64,000 nt of DNA from an uncultured Pseudomonadota bacterium (GTDB taxonomy: Bacteria > Pseudomonadota > Alphaproteobacteria > RF32 > CAG-239), in contig CACWKS010000002.1 of assembly GCA_902761535.1 (NCBI GenBank), positions 1-64,000 on the forward strand. The letters run 5' to 3'. This document shows positions 17,648 to 26,439 of the stretch, piece by piece. A program made the translations under genes and the position numbers. The number at the start of each line of letters is the position of its first letter. Position 1 is the first letter of the stretch. The notes beneath the pieces are model-generated. The model was not told where the DNA came from and ran no database searches. It saw only the letters and a list, made by a program, of their open reading frames with translations.

Positions 17648-19840
17648 ATGGTATTACTCAGCAGTATTTCAACCTCATTAAGCGGAATGAAAGTTGCTCA
17701 GTCTCAATTAGAGATTGTCAGCAACAATATTGCCAACGTCGATACTCCGGGCTATACTCGCAAAACCGCTGCCCAGTCTCCGGTAGTCGTTGCCGGACAA
17801 ACCATGGGCGTAACCATGGAAAATGCCAAGCGCAACGTTGATGAAGGCTTATTGAAAAATTTTCTTGCTTCCAACTCTACCAATTCTTCTCTATTCTCCC
17901 AATATAACTATCTCAGTCGTATGGATAATCTGATGGGAACAACCGCTGACGGTAATTCTATTGCTGCTCAGGTAGGCAATCTGCAAAGTGCATTAGAAAC
18001 TTTTTCCACCCAGGTTTCATCTTCGGCGGCACGTTACACACTTTTAACCGAAGCCCAAAATTTAACCGGCAAACTTAATTATTTGTCGTCTAATATTCAA
18101 ATTTTGCGTGGTGATGCTGATAAAGAAATTTCCGATGCTGTTGCTCAAGTCAATTCTTTATTGCACAGTATTGATGCTCTCAATACCGATATTGTTAAGT
18201 ATACCGTATTAAATCGCGATGGAGTTGCCAATTTGCAAGATCAGCGTGATAGTGCTTTACGCGAATTGAGCGGCTATCTTGACATCAATTATTATACTCG
18301 TGATACCGGAGCGGTGGTAATTCATACTGCCGGCGGTGCGGCTTTGTTAGATACTCAGGTTTATGAGTTGTCGCACTCGGCTTTGGCACAGGTCGGTTCC
18401 GATAACAGTTATGACAACGGCAATATTCAGGGAATTTTTGTTGACGGCAAGGATATTACTTCTTCAATATCCGGCGGTTCAATCGGCGGTTTGATAACCG
18501 TTCGTGACACAACGCTTCCCTCATTGCAAAGTCAGCTTGATGAAGCCAGTTATGTTCTCTATACCGAAATGAATGCTGCTCACAACCAAGGTACGGCTTA
18601 TCCCAATATGCCCTATAAAATGGTCGGCAGCTCTACCTTTATCGCCGATAGAAGTGTTTTGCCGGTTGAGTATAATCAACAAATTCGTTTGGATAACGGC
18701 AGTGATGTTCGCTTTATAATTTTTGATGAGGCAGGCAACCAAAAAGCCACCACCACCTTGCTCAGCGGCATCGGCTTTAATCCTGCCGGCGATACCTTAG
18801 AAAATATGATGTCGCAAATGGAAAACTGGTTGCAAAATGGTGCCGGTTTAAGTTATGCTCAGGTTTATATGGATGAAAATTCTCATCTGGTAATTGATAC
18901 CGGCGATAGCAATTATACAATATCAATTGTTGATGAAGTTGGTTCAACTCCCGGGTCGGCACAATCACCGGCTTCTATCAGCTTTGATGTTGACGGTAAC
19001 GGAACTTATGATCAAACTTTTTCCGGATTTTCCGATTTCTTCGGATTAAATAACTTCTTCGCTAATGGTCTTAATGACTACATTATAGATTCCAAAGTGC
19101 TCAGCAATCGAGCCGCAGTTGGCAACAATACTCTGACAACTTGGTCATTTTCTGACTCGGTTAATGGTTTTAACTATGGTAGCATTGACATCAGCCGCAC
19201 TATGACTATCCAAGATATTGCCGATCAAATCAATAATAACGATATGCTCAACACACACCTCAGAGCTGCATTGATTAAAAACGGTGACGGTTATATGTTG
19301 CGGATTGAAAGCCTCGAAGGTGCACAGTTAGAAATATCGGAAACTGCCGGTGGCGGAGTGTTGGAAAAATTAGCCATGAATGTATCATCATGCAACTATG
19401 CTGCAGCTATTTCCGTCCGCTCGGATATTGTCGAAAATGCCAACTTGATTGTTTGCGGTTCGCCCACATTTAACAGTAACAGCGGATCTTATGACATCAA
19501 TGCCGCCACCAATAACATTGCCAATAAATTAGCCGCAACTTTGACTTCAAATCATATTTTCAAACAGTCCGGCAATATGGCAAAAACCGATACTTCAATA
19601 TCAAATTATATTTCAACTTTTGTAGGTAATGTTGCAGGTCAAACCAAAACTGCTGAAAGTTCCTACGAATATCAAAGTGCATTAACTCAGGCCATATCTG
19701 ATAAAGAGGCCCAAACCTCAGGCATCGACTTGGACGAAGAACTTGCTCAAATGATTATCTATCAGCAGTCTTATGCCGCCTGTGCTCAGGTATTTACCGC
19801 CTCGCGTGAGATATTGGATGTTTTGTTAAATATGATATAA
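17648..19840 (+). CDS. flgK: Flagellar hook-associated protein 1, FlgK
   Basis: First hook-filament junction protein. The N-terminal rod/hook motif (SGMKVAQSQLEIVSNNIANVDTPGYTR) and the C-terminal FlgK signature (GIDLDEELAQMIIYQQSYAA, then VFTASREILDVLLNM) are both intact. The 730-aa length includes a large variable D2/D3 region rich in Asn, Ser and Gly. A GGAG site precedes the ATG. It is followed after 20 nt by flgL, with GGGAGG upstream of that gene. Confidence 0.95.
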   Translation: MVLLSSISTSLSGMKVAQSQLEIVSNNIANVDTPGYTRKTAAQSPVVVAGQTMGVTMENAKRNVDEGLLKNFLASNSTNSSLFSQYNYLSRMDNLMGTTADGNSIAAQVGNLQSALETFSTQVSSSAARYTLLTEAQNLTGKLNYLSSNIQILRGDADKEISDAVAQVNSLLHSIDALNTDIVKYTVLNRDGVANLQDQRDSALRELSGYLDINYYTRDTGAVVIHTAGGAALLDTQVYELSHSALAQVGSDNSYDNGNIQGIFVDGKDITSSISGGSIGGLITVRDTTLPSLQSQLDEASYVLYTEMNAAHNQGTAYPNMPYKMVGSSTFIADRSVLPVEYNQQIRLDNGSDVRFIIFDEAGNQKATTTLLSGIGFNPAGDTLENMMSQMENWLQNGAGLSYAQVYMDENSHLVIDTGDSNYTISIVDEVGSTPGSAQSPASISFDVDGNGTYDQTFSGFSDFFGLNNFFANGLNDYIIDSKVLSNRAAVGNNTLTTWSFSDSVNGFNYGSIDISRTMTIQDIADQINNNDMLNTHLRAALIKNGDGYMLRIESLEGAQLEISETAGGGVLEKLAMNVSSCNYAAAISVRSDIVENANLIVCGSPTFNSNSGSYDINAATNNIANKLAATLTSNHIFKQSGNMAKTDTSISNYISTFVGNVAGQTKTAESSYEYQSALTQAISDKEAQTSGIDLDEELAQMIIYQQSYAACAQVFTASREILDVLLNMI

Positions 19841-19860
19841 ATTATAGGGAGGATTGAACA

Positions 19861-21447
19861 ATGGTTAGAGTTCCTACTTATGCAAGTTATATGAGTTTTG
19901 TCAGCCAAACGATGAAAAGCAAGGCTACGGCAAACATGTACAGTTACCAATCGGCGACCGGCATCAAATATGCCGATTATGCCGGCTATGGTATGAAAGC
20001 CTCCAATATTGTTAATATGGAAGCATCGCTTAATGTTACGCAAAACTTCATTGATAATAATGCCATACTCAACACTTCGATTAAAACCATGAGTACGGTT
20101 ATGGAAAATGTGGAAAATGCCGTAACTTCTTTCAAAAGCCAGCTCAATAATGCAATATCGGCTTTTTCCTCATTGAATGACGGCGAGCCTATTTCCAGCG
20201 GTATTTCGGCCTCGCTTAGTGAGTTGCAAACGGTTGCTTTTTCGGCAATGTCATTGATTTCTGATGCACTCAACCAGTCCATCGGCGGAAAATATATTTT
20301 CGGGGCCGGTTCGCCTTCTGCCCCGACCAAGTTTCCTTATCCTACCTTGGACGAGTTCCAACAAATGTATGACGGAATAAATATCAAATATCCTGATCTG
20401 TCAAATGCGGTTTTGGCTTCTCGCTCGGTTAATTATCAATCTGCCGGCGACTTGACCATTTCTCAAAGTGCTACGGCTGATAATGAATTTGTTTTGTCCG
20501 CAACCGATGGCTTTTTATCTTTGGCAGTTGAAGGCGGAAGCAACACAACCGGAACTTTAGTTTTCTCATCGGTAGAAGATACTCTCCATGCCGAAGTCTA
20601 TGGAGCTTTTAATACCATTCAAGCCGGAGATACATTATTAATTGATAATAATGGAACAGCTACAGCTTATACGGTTGAAAGCGTTTCAGCCGACGGCAAA
20701 ACCATCAAATTTGTCGATGATATTACAACCGACAGCACTATTACCGATGGAACCGGAGTTAATATCAGCACATCTTTTGCGGTAGGAACGGTGCTTAATT
20801 TTTCTGGTCCGAACGGAGTTCCTTCTCATATGCAGGTTGTCGGTATTAATGACAGTGGCGAATTGACCGTGCGTGCCGATAAGGATAAATTTACTTCTCT
20901 GCCGCAAACTATTACTGCGGATACACGTTGGAGCCTTAGTGCCGAGAGTTATTATATCGGCGGTTCGGCTCAGGAAACATTTCGTATTTCCGACAATCAA
21001 ACCATTACCCTTGATATTAATGCCAATGATCCGGTATTCAGCAAATTATATCGTGCTTTCGGCATGATGGCACAAGGCAACATTATTCAAACCGATGCTG
21101 ACGGCAATATTGAGCCCGGTCAATCACAGGCTTTTCGCGATTTGGTTAATGAATCCATGACATTGCTTCAGTCGGCTATTGATAACAATGGCAAGGCTTT
21201 ATCCGGCAAAAACGACACTTTGTCGATGTGCATTTCTAAAATATCTGCCAATTATGTTACTTTGAATAATACCGATATTACCCTCAACAGTATTAAAAAT
21301 AATTTGGAAGATAATATCTATGATATTAAGAACGTTGATCAAGCTGAAGCTACTGCCAAGCTGTTGTTCGCCCAAAATTCTTTGGAAGCATCTTATCAGG
21401 TGTTGAGCGGCATGCTTGATTTGTCTTTGCTTAACTATCTTAAATAA
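19861..21447 (+). CDS. flgL: Flagellin/FlgL-type hook-filament junction protein
   Basis: A 528-aa flagellin-fold protein directly downstream of flgK, the usual place of flgL. The N-terminal D0/D1 helices (SYMSFVSQTMKSKATANMYSYQSATGIKYADYAGYG) and the C-terminal helix (ATAKLLFAQNSLEASYQVLSGML) frame a large beta-rich insert (residues about 200-370). It is longer than enterobacterial FlgL (about 317 aa) because of that insert. A structural flagellin is the alternative, but gene order favours FlgL. Confidence 0.8.
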   Translation: MVRVPTYASYMSFVSQTMKSKATANMYSYQSATGIKYADYAGYGMKASNIVNMEASLNVTQNFIDNNAILNTSIKTMSTVMENVENAVTSFKSQLNNAISAFSSLNDGEPISSGISASLSELQTVAFSAMSLISDALNQSIGGKYIFGAGSPSAPTKFPYPTLDEFQQMYDGINIKYPDLSNAVLASRSVNYQSAGDLTISQSATADNEFVLSATDGFLSLAVEGGSNTTGTLVFSSVEDTLHAEVYGAFNTIQAGDTLLIDNNGTATAYTVESVSADGKTIKFVDDITTDSTITDGTGVNISTSFAVGTVLNFSGPNGVPSHMQVVGINDSGELTVRADKDKFTSLPQTITADTRWSLSAESYYIGGSAQETFRISDNQTITLDINANDPVFSKLYRAFGMMAQGNIIQTDADGNIEPGQSQAFRDLVNESMTLLQSAIDNNGKALSGKNDTLSMCISKISANYVTLNNTDITLNSIKNNLEDNIYDIKNVDQAEATAKLLFAQNSLEASYQVLSGMLDLSLLNYLK

Positions 21448-21456
21448 AGGGGTTAA

Positions 21457-23088
21457 ATGATATATAAAGAGTATAATGTCAGCCAATCGTCCGGAATAAT
21501 TTTAGGAAGCACCCTGCGATTAGGTGAAAAGGTTTTTCCCAAAGGACACGTTATCACCGCCGAAGATGTATTAATTTTCAAAATGTATAATTTGCATTTT
21601 ATCTATGGTGCCGAATATCAGGACGGGGATGTTGAATATAAAACTGCATACGGGCAAATAGCCTCACTTTTGTGCGGTCATGGCCTCGGCTATGTGGTTG
21701 ATGGGGAATATTGCCTGGTAACCGCCACGTCTGAAGGCATACTATTTTATGATCAATCTCGCATTAATAAATTTAATTCTTTTGACAGCAACATTATCCT
21801 CAATGTTTTAAAACCTTTCGCACCGGTTAAATCCGGTGACGTTGTTGCCAAGTTAGAAATTCTCCCTCCGCTGTTATCGCAAAAAGAGATTGATGATTTA
21901 TTATTCCGTCTCTCCGGCAATTCGGCAATGTTGTCTTTGGTTGACAATCATCAATATCGTGCTGTTTGCCTTTATCCTTATCTTTTAGGCGATGAAGCCG
22001 AACGTCAACATTTCACTTCGCAAACTATCCGTCTGCTCAAAGATTTGACTGATTTAAATTTACAGTTCAGTAACGAAATTAATGGAACTTATAGTCTTGA
22101 TAATCTGGCTAACTCTTTTTATCAAGCAATTAACAGCGGTGCCGACATTATATTCACCATGTTGCCGCTGAAAGGCTACGGGGTTAATGATATGGTGGCA
22201 CAGTCTCTGCGCACGGTAACCGATGATGTGTTTATCTGTTCAATACCTCAAATCGGTTTTAGCGATATGATTGTCGCCGAAAAAAGCGGTCGCCGCATTA
22301 TTGTTTTGCCTTATGACTATGACCGAGGTAATGACAAATTTATCGATGATATAATTCGTCAAACCATTTTCAGCGAACACTTAACATCGGCTTCTTTTGC
22401 CCATTTAACCGCACCGAGATTGCCAGAATGTCAAACCTTTGAACATCCCGATAAAGTTATAGCCCCGACCGGCAAGGTTTCTGGAGCCAAAGCCAAAATC
22501 GGTGCGGTTATCTTAGCCGCAGGGCAGAGCAGGCGAGCCGGAACAGGTAAGTTGCTGGTCGAAGGGCAAGACGGTTTGCCGATGTTTATGCATAGCGTTA
22601 ATGCCGCCATAGCCTCTCATGCCAAACCTGTTTTTGTTATTACCGGTCACCGCCGCGAGGATATGGAAGAATGGCTGGAAAAATTGGATGTTAATGTAAT
22701 TTACAATCCTTCTTTTGAAAGCGGAGTAAAAACTTCTATCCGCCTCGGCTTGAAAGCTATGCCCTCATCTTGTGACGGGGCGATTTTAATACCGGCGGAT
22801 ATGCCCAATATCGGTGCGGCAGAAATTAACAAATTGATTGCCAAATTTGATGCCTCCCAAGACAAACAGTTGGTGTTCTTCACTCATAAAGGCGTAAAAA
22901 ACAATCCGCTTATCTGGAGCAAATCGCTTTATGACAAAGCTGATTTAATTCCCGAAAATGCCGCCTTTCGTGTAATCTTTGCCGAACATTCCGACTATGC
23001 CAAAGCGGTCGAAATCAAAGACGCCGGCAAATTACTTGACATCAATTTCCCCAATGATGTCAAAGAATATGCCAAAAAAGTGAATTAA
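21457..23088 (+). CDS. Fusion of MoeA-like molybdopterin-binding and MocA-like nucleotidyltransferase domains
   Basis: A 543-aa two-domain protein. Residues 1-335 resemble the MoeA/MogA-like molybdopterin-binding domain (early LRLGEKVFPKGHVITAEDV, and a GADIIFTMLPLKGYG stretch at the usual cofactor-binding site). Residues about 345-540 are a MobA/MocA-type NTP transferase with IGAVILAAGQSRRAG, GKLLVEG, a Mg-binding IPADMPNI and the FPNDVKEY tail. Such fusions are known in alphaproteobacteria and are expected to cytidylylate molybdopterin for xanthine-oxidase-type enzymes. Its place 10 nt after flgL, in the flagellar operon, is unexpected. No molybdoenzyme gene is nearby. Confidence 0.82.
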   Translation: MIYKEYNVSQSSGIILGSTLRLGEKVFPKGHVITAEDVLIFKMYNLHFIYGAEYQDGDVEYKTAYGQIASLLCGHGLGYVVDGEYCLVTATSEGILFYDQSRINKFNSFDSNIILNVLKPFAPVKSGDVVAKLEILPPLLSQKEIDDLLFRLSGNSAMLSLVDNHQYRAVCLYPYLLGDEAERQHFTSQTIRLLKDLTDLNLQFSNEINGTYSLDNLANSFYQAINSGADIIFTMLPLKGYGVNDMVAQSLRTVTDDVFICSIPQIGFSDMIVAEKSGRRIIVLPYDYDRGNDKFIDDIIRQTIFSEHLTSASFAHLTAPRLPECQTFEHPDKVIAPTGKVSGAKAKIGAVILAAGQSRRAGTGKLLVEGQDGLPMFMHSVNAAIASHAKPVFVITGHRREDMEEWLEKLDVNVIYNPSFESGVKTSIRLGLKAMPSSCDGAILIPADMPNIGAAEINKLIAKFDASQDKQLVFFTHKGVKNNPLIWSKSLYDKADLIPENAAFRVIFAEHSDYAKAVEIKDAGKLLDINFPNDVKEYAKKVN

Positions 23089-23094
23089 ACTTCC

Positions 23095-23130
23095 AAAGCT
23101 CACCCTCGCGGTGGGCTTTTTTGTATTTTC
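23095..23130 (+). terminator. Terminator of the flagellar/MocA operon
   Basis: AAAGCTCACC pairs with GGTGGGCTTT around a CTCGC loop, followed by six T. Confidence 0.85.
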
Positions 23131-23132
23131 TT

Positions 23133-23164
23133 AAAGAGCCTGGAGTAAAAAACTCAAAGCTCTT
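23133..23164. repeat. 32-bp hairpin repeat, copy 1
   Basis: Identical to 24826-24857 in the same orientation. It forms a hairpin: AAGAGC pairs with GCTCTT, and an inner GAGT pairs with ACTC. Copy 2 lies in the leader of the muramidase-like gene; copy 1 lies past the MocA terminator with no gene directly attached. Confidence 0.85.
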
Positions 23165-23238
23165 GTTATTAAAATATAAATATTAATTAATTTCCTATTT
23201 ATAAAATTGTTACAATTTAAGATGATGATAGTTCCATC

Positions 23239-23266
23239 TTGACTTTAAGAATCAGTTAATTATGCT
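23239..23266 (+). promoter_or_regulatory. Promoter of the small secreted protein gene at 23290
   Basis: TTGACT (23239-23244), 16-nt spacer, TATGCT (23261-23266), about 20 nt before the start codon. Confidence 0.6.
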
Positions 23267-23289
23267 TATATCAATAAGTGAGGTTGATG

Positions 23290-23745
23290 ATGAGAAAAAC
23301 TATTTTTGCTATTTTTGCTTTATTTTATATAATAAATCCGATTTTTGCTAAGGATATAGTTTCACAATCCGACGAAGAGATATATCAAAATTGTCTTAAC
23401 AAATTTCCATCCCCGACAACTGTTTCTGTTACACAAGGAAATATTGAGGATGTAAAAAGAGAGCGTAACTTAAGACAATGCTTAAAAAATAAAATTTTAG
23501 AAATTGCCCAATCTTCTCTTTCTGAAAAGGAATTTAATAATTTTGCATCAGCTTTAAATGAAAGTGAAAGAAATAATTTTGAGATATATAGAATAATATT
23601 TTTTTGCAGTAATGATTCTAAATCAATATGGTGCAATGAAAGGTATAAAGACGATAGGTCTTTAGAAAAATTGATGATGGAAAAAAGTTTAACATCCCAA
23701 ATTAAACAAATTCTCTCCACTTTGGTTGAACAGCAAGGTGACTAA
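23290..23745 (+). CDS. Small secreted protein, unknown function
   Basis: A 151-aa protein with a Sec signal peptide (MRKTIFAIFALFYIINPIFA, cleavage after FA). The start chosen is the ATG at 23290, 6 nt from GAGG; the ATG at 23287 is a close alternative. The mature part is charged and helical, with four cysteines (QNCLNK, RQCLKN, FFCSND, IWCNER) that could form two disulfides in the periplasm. The Cys pattern recalls small lysozyme-inhibitor-like periplasmic proteins, but I cannot assign a family. It has its own promoter and stands at the edge of the accessory island. Confidence 0.6.
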   Translation: MRKTIFAIFALFYIINPIFAKDIVSQSDEEIYQNCLNKFPSPTTVSVTQGNIEDVKRERNLRQCLKNKILEIAQSSLSEKEFNNFASALNESERNNFEIYRIIFFCSNDSKSIWCNERYKDDRSLEKLMMEKSLTSQIKQILSTLVEQQGD

Positions 23746-23773
23746 AATAAGCCACCTTGCCGAATATATAAAA

Positions 23774-24802
23774 TTATCTTGATAAGAAGCTTAAAGCATC
23801 TTGCAACTCTTTGGGATATCTTTTATTAATAATATTCATTTTCTCTTGCCGAGTGATTTTTTTATCACCTGCATGCTGACTTTCCGGTAATGCTTTAACA
23901 TAATCGGCACGATTTTTATACAGGCTTCTTAGTATCATAGTGTCATCAATATTTAATGGATTACTTCCATATTGCTGTTTTAATTCTTGCAATGCTTTAT
24001 TTACGATTTGAGGGGCAGCTCTATGCTGAACACTCATAGAATACAGGGCATCCTTTACAACAGGATGTCGATTATCAAGATTTAATAGGTCTTTTTCTTT
24101 GACAGCGTTAATTAACGGATTTAAATGAGTATTTATAATAAAATTATATTGAGAAGCATTAAAATCTTTATTTTTAGATAATTGTTGCCAAGCATTTACA
24201 AAAGATGGAGATTTTGCTATCGCTGCAATATTTCCACCGGCTTTATTTAGTATATCGGCAAAACTCTGATATTGAGGTATTTGTTGTAAGAAATTTATAT
24301 AATTATTCATTGTTCCGGGGGTGGTTGCAATTTGATAGGCTCCGTAACTTGGACCACCTGAATTATCTACACCTATTGCAGCTGGATTATCTGTAGATTC
24401 GTACAATCCGCTTAACGTTCCAATGCGATAAAATTTGCTTGTTTGTTCCACATCACTGGCTATATTAGCCAAATTATTTTGTGCATATTGTATTCCTTGA
24501 TTTGAAGTATTATCCAATGGATCCAAGATATTCTCAATATTATTCTCAATATTAGAAGTTCCGAAACCGTAATTATTAACCGCACTATTACCCCAAAAGT
24601 TGGTGCTATATTGCGGATAGTTTGAAATAATCCCTTGAGTATTATAATTTTGCATTATTTGATTCTCACGTTTTTGTCTGGCCGTTTGATAAGCCAATTC
24701 ATCGCGAGTGCTGAATCCGTTATGGTTTACGCCATAACTGTCAATACCGTTATCACCGTTTTGATAGCCTAACGGTGAAATATAATTTCCATACATTTGC
24801 AT
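23774..24802 (-). CDS. Muramidase-like (phage tail-lysozyme/chitosanase-type) protein
   Basis: 342 aa. Residues 1-115 are low-complexity, rich in Asn, Tyr, Gln and Gly, with no signal peptide. Residues about 130-335 match a cell-wall hydrolase domain seen in phage and secretion-system proteins. It has a candidate catalytic Glu in SGLYESTDNPAAIG, then SYGAYQIATTPGTM, FVNAWQQL, LYSMSVQHRAAPQIV and MILRSLYKNRADYV. It probably cleaves peptidoglycan, as an endolysin, virion lysin or effector. GAAAAGGA precedes the ATG. A conserved two-hairpin leader lies upstream. Last gene of the minus-strand island. Confidence 0.6.
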   Translation of the reverse strand: MQMYGNYISPLGYQNGDNGIDSYGVNHNGFSTRDELAYQTARQKRENQIMQNYNTQGIISNYPQYSTNFWGNSAVNNYGFGTSNIENNIENILDPLDNTSNQGIQYAQNNLANIASDVEQTSKFYRIGTLSGLYESTDNPAAIGVDNSGGPSYGAYQIATTPGTMNNYINFLQQIPQYQSFADILNKAGGNIAAIAKSPSFVNAWQQLSKNKDFNASQYNFIINTHLNPLINAVKEKDLLNLDNRHPVVKDALYSMSVQHRAAPQIVNKALQELKQQYGSNPLNIDDTMILRSLYKNRADYVKALPESQHAGDKKITRQEKMNIINKRYPKELQDALSFLSR

Positions 24803-24928
24803 GTTATTTTTCCTTTTCTATAAAAAAAGAGCCTGGAGTAAAAAACTCAAAGCTCTTAGGTTGAATTTAAAAAAATATGGCGAAAAACGGGCACAAAAAA
24901 ATCCCGTCACTTTTATGACAGGATTTTT
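24803..24928 (-). promoter_or_regulatory. Two-hairpin leader A, before the muramidase-like gene
   Basis: Read on the minus strand: a terminator-like hairpin (24924-24901, then seven T), a conserved A/T-rich linker, the 32-bp hairpin repeat (24857-24826) with seven T, then the ribosome site and ATG. The layout and much of the sequence match leader B at 28139-28260. The conserved parts are the hairpin-1 stem, the linker around GGCACAAAAAAATCCCG on the plus strand, and TTATTTTTCCTTT next to the start codon. It could be a processing or attenuation element. Confidence 0.6.
24826..24857. repeat. 32-bp hairpin repeat, copy 2
   Basis: Identical to 23133-23164. Here it is the second hairpin of leader A. 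Confidence 0.85.
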
Positions 24929-24932
24929 GTAT

Positions 24933-25289
24933 TCACTGATTTATGGGAACAAACTTATATCCTAACAACATATCCCACAAATGATAAGGTTGAATATAAT
25001 ATAACACAATCATTGATGTAAACAAACTAATAAATAATATAAGGCACACCACCTTATGATTAACATATTTTGTAAAACCGCAAAAAAATATACAAGCAAC
25101 ACCGAATGCTTTGTATATAAAGGCATATTCTTGCAACCAAAAGGGAACACTGTCACCATTATCAGCTATGCTAAACAATACTTTTAAGCATACGGCTAAA
25201 ATTCTTATAGCATATATACATACAACAATCCAAATTAATACAAAAAACAAATCTCGATTTGTAATATTCCTTTTATATTTATATATCAT
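24933..25289 (-). CDS. Small membrane protein, unknown function
   Basis: 118 aa with about three transmembrane segments (residues about 13-38, 55-75, 78-100) and a short polar tail. I do not recognise a family. It belongs to the minus-strand accessory island and ends just before the terminator-like hairpin of leader A. Very A+T-rich, like its neighbours. Confidence 0.5.
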   Translation of the reverse strand: MIYKYKRNITNRDLFFVLIWIVVCIYAIRILAVCLKVLFSIADNGDSVPFWLQEYAFIYKAFGVACIFFCGFTKYVNHKVVCLILFISLFTSMIVLYYIQPYHLWDMLLGYKFVPINQ

Positions 25290-25351
25290 ACCCCAGTATC
25301 CTATTAATTATATAAGGACATAATAATTTATAAATAATACACTAGCAACAA

Positions 25352-25843
25352 TTATTTAATAATATTAGACAGCATACCGTTAATAAACCTTCCGGCTACC
25401 GGCTGGGTAATATTTTGTCCGTAATTTCCTACATATCCTTGTGGTTTATAGGAAATATATTGATTTACCGGATTAGTAATTGAATTAGAAATATAACCTG
25501 ATGATCCACCTATAATTGCATCATTAATCTGATTTATCGCATCACCTTGAGAAGCACCCAAACCGGCTAAACTTCCGCTGATAATAGGATTTTGCAAAGC
25601 TTCTCCGACATAATTTAATATCGGAATATTTCCCATGATGTTGGTATGATTCATCGGTGAAGCAATAGAACCAATATCAGTCATGGTTTGCATCATTACC
25701 GGTGCATTTTGATAGCCTTCTGCAACATTGTTTCTTCTGGCATCACGAGTAATGTTATAACCTCGTCTGGCGGCTGACAAGGCTGTTTCTCCGGTTTTAT
25801 TCCAATCATCATATTTTTTAGATTGTCTGCAACATAATTTCAT
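25352..25843 (-). CDS. Unknown glycine/asparagine-rich protein of the accessory island
   Basis: 163 aa, no signal peptide. It has a basic start (MKLCCRQSKKYDDW), then ALSAARRGYNITRDARRNNVAEGYQNAP, then a long region rich in Gly, Asn, Ile and Ser with small-residue turns. That composition is reminiscent of phage structural or secreted proteins, but no family is recognised. The start codon overlaps the 3' end of the upstream gene by 26 nt and sits at the edge of a perfect inverted repeat (25842-25865). No Shine-Dalgarno is visible, so translational coupling is likely. Confidence 0.5.
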   Translation of the reverse strand: MKLCCRQSKKYDDWNKTGETALSAARRGYNITRDARRNNVAEGYQNAPVMMQTMTDIGSIASPMNHTNIMGNIPILNYVGEALQNPIISGSLAGLGASQGDAINQINDAIIGGSSGYISNSITNPVNQYISYKPQGYVGNYGQNITQPVAGRFINGMLSNIIK

Positions 25844-26141
25844 TGTAATAATAGATTATTACAATCAGTTCCATGATCAAACTTGGTATTAAAATGTACT
25901 TTAATGATAAGTAGTTGTCCTTTGTGCAATCAAACCACTTTCGTTTTAGAACATATCTCATAAACAAGGGATGTCCAACCCAGAAACAAAAGTTAAATAG
26001 AAACAGAACTGGAAAAAAAGGCACAATAAAATGTAAATTTAAAATAATCATAGCATTAAAAAAAATACAAAGAGATACTATCCAGTATGCAATTTTTAAT
26101 AATATTTTCTTCAACCGGATGATTATATCTTTTTTTTCCAT
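25818..26141 (-). CDS. Small membrane protein, unknown function
   Basis: 107 aa: a basic N-terminus (MEKKDIIIRLKKILLK), then three hydrophobic segments (residues about 17-40, 41-60, 82-101). No family recognised. GGAACAG precedes the ATG. It overlaps the next minus-strand gene by 26 nt, which suggests coupling. A holin-like role beside a muramidase gene is possible but is only inference. Confidence 0.5.
   Translation of the reverse strand: MEKKDIIIRLKKILLKIAYWIVSLCIFFNAMIILNLHFIVPFFPVLFLFNFCFWVGHPLFMRYVLKRKWFDCTKDNYLSLKYILIPSLIMELIVIIYYYNEIMLQTI
25842..25865. promoter_or_regulatory. 24-bp perfect inverted repeat over a start codon
   Basis: ATTGTAATAAT, 2 nt, ATTATTACAAT. It overlaps the ATG of the 163-aa gene. 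The outer half-sites TTGTA/TACAA are the same as in the prophage operators at 62.0-62.9 kb, but the spacing is 12 nt instead of 4. Confidence 0.45.
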
Positions 26142-26168
26142 GTTCTGTTCCTTTGCTATACTTTATTC

Positions 26169-26439
26169 TTAGTAGGATTTTTTATCGTATTCGTCGTTAT
26201 TGTAAAACATATTTTTCAGTTTGTCAGCAGAAGAATTTATTCCCTGCTTAATGAATTTAGGACCATTCTTAGCTATTATTGTATATCCAACAACACTTCT
26301 TTCAAAGGATTTGGAAAATAATCAAAATATTGTTAGGAATAGCTTCACCGCGTTGCAACATCACTAGCCGACCTTGATGATTTTTCATTATTGCAATAAT
26401 ATTACAGCCATATTTATTATGGGATTTTATGCCTAACAT
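26169..26439 (-). pseudogene. Frameshifted small gene of unknown function
   Basis: An ATG at 26439, inside the end of the upstream membrane-protein gene, reads 45 residues (MLGIKSHNKYGC..., QRGEAIPNNI) to a TGA at 26304-26302. A neighbouring frame is open across the same point. It continues with SFERSVVGYTIIAKNGPKFI and SADKLKNMFYNNDEYD to a TAA at 26171-26169. A one-base indel near 26310 would join them into a protein of about 85 residues. Family unknown. Confidence 0.4.

Noticed and set aside
23278..23289. GTG start for the small secreted protein
   Set aside because: It overlaps the GAGG ribosome site used by the ATG at 23290, which directly begins a good signal peptide.
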